16,509 bases of DNA, taken from the NCBI GenBank assembly GCA_021785115.1, contig JAJYGO010000337.1, forward strand, positions 1-16,509. The letters run 5' to 3'. Each line of letters opens with the position of its first letter. Position 1 is the first letter of the stretch. Both the position numbers and the translations under genes were made by a program. The notes under the pieces were generated by a model. It was not told the origin of the DNA and did not search any database. It worked only from the letters and a program-made list of their open reading frames with translations. Below, piece by piece: positions 16,314 to 16,509 of the stretch. The DNA comes from Chloroflexota bacterium. Lineage in GTDB: Bacteria; Chloroflexota; Limnocylindria; Limnocylindrales; CSP1-4.

Positions 16314-16509
16314 GTGATCTGCCCGAGCTGCGGAACCGTCAACCCGCAAGAAGGTCGCTTCTGCCTGGAGTGCGGCACGCCGCTGGGCGGCTGCCCGTCG
16401 TGCGGGACCGCGAACCCGCCGGGGGCCAAGTTCTGCGGCAGCTGCGGCACGCGGCTGGCGTCCGCCGGGGCGCCCGCCCTGCGCGGAGCCGCCGCCGGCG
16501 CGCCCGGAG
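16314..16509 (+). CDS. Double zinc-ribbon protein, N-terminal fragment cut by the window edge
   Basis: From GTG 16314 the frame stays open to the end of the window (65 codons). It encodes two tandem zinc ribbons with four CxxC pairs: CPSC (3-6), CLEC (17-20), CPSC (27-30) and CGSC (41-44). An Ala/Gly/Pro-rich stretch follows. This N-terminus is typical of large proteins that join a zinc-ribbon pair to an adenylate/guanylate cyclase domain and an AAA-type ATPase/TPR region in high-GC bacteria, but only the ribbons are visible here. Other zinc-ribbon membrane or FHA proteins begin the same way. The start is supported by the family beginning right at the first CxxC, and by the TACGCT -10 ten bases upstream with no Shine-Dalgarno (near-leaderless). 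Confidence 0.75.
   Translation, partial: MICPSCGTVNPQEGRFCLECGTPLGGCPSCGTANPPGAKFCGSCGTRLASAGAPALRGAAAGAPG

Overview
This is a very GC-rich bacterial window dominated by branched-chain amino-acid (BCAA) biosynthesis. Third-position GC bias is strong and the intergenic gaps are short. The non-BCAA genes are a CvpA-trypsin membrane protease of MarP type, a proline/serine-rich lipoprotein, an F420/FMN-type LLM oxidoreductase, an XRE protein with a nuclease-like tail, and a double-zinc-ribbon protein. Together they suggest a high-GC Actinomycetota or Chloroflexota (Limnocylindria-like) genome. This placement is inferred from gene types only.

Layout: (1) Minus strand, 18-5144: ilvB-ilvN-ilvC-leuA, four genes joined by 4-base ATGA/GTGA stop-start overlaps, so one translationally coupled operon. 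(2) 5195-5531, minus strand: an apparent attenuation leader. It has a promoter, a 71-codon leader ORF with 11 Leu codons in an 18-codon stretch, a 10-bp GC terminator hairpin, and an upstream segment that can pair with that hairpin's 5' arm and loop as an antiterminator. (3) 5532-5935: noncoding, with four spaced copies of a TGGAC-N5-GTCCA dyad at 42/62/42-base centre spacing. (4) Plus strand, 5936-6667: divergent XRE-type HTH protein with a PD-(D/E)XK-like C-terminal domain. (5) 6729-8807: leuC-leuD. (6) 8808-9698: a 17-bp tandem repeat running into an unrecognised gene with an HEWLH metallopeptidase-like motif. (7) 9739-13394: lipoprotein, MarP-like protease with an apparently leaderless GTG start, DUF885 protein. 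(8) 13455-15204: ilvD with a one-base frameshift in its N-terminal part. (9) 15275-16222: LLM oxidoreductase. (10) 16314-end: start of a double-zinc-ribbon protein cut by the window edge.

Together IlvB/IlvN, IlvC and IlvD cover three steps of Val/Ile synthesis, and LeuA and LeuCD two of the three Leu-specific steps. leuB (3-isopropylmalate dehydrogenase), ilvA and ilvE are not in the window. A leucine-rich attenuator ahead of an operon ending in leuA makes physiological sense. The points most worth a second look are the attenuator, the phased dyads between it and the HTH gene, the ilvD frameshift and the HExxH orphan. All are read by eye without searches.
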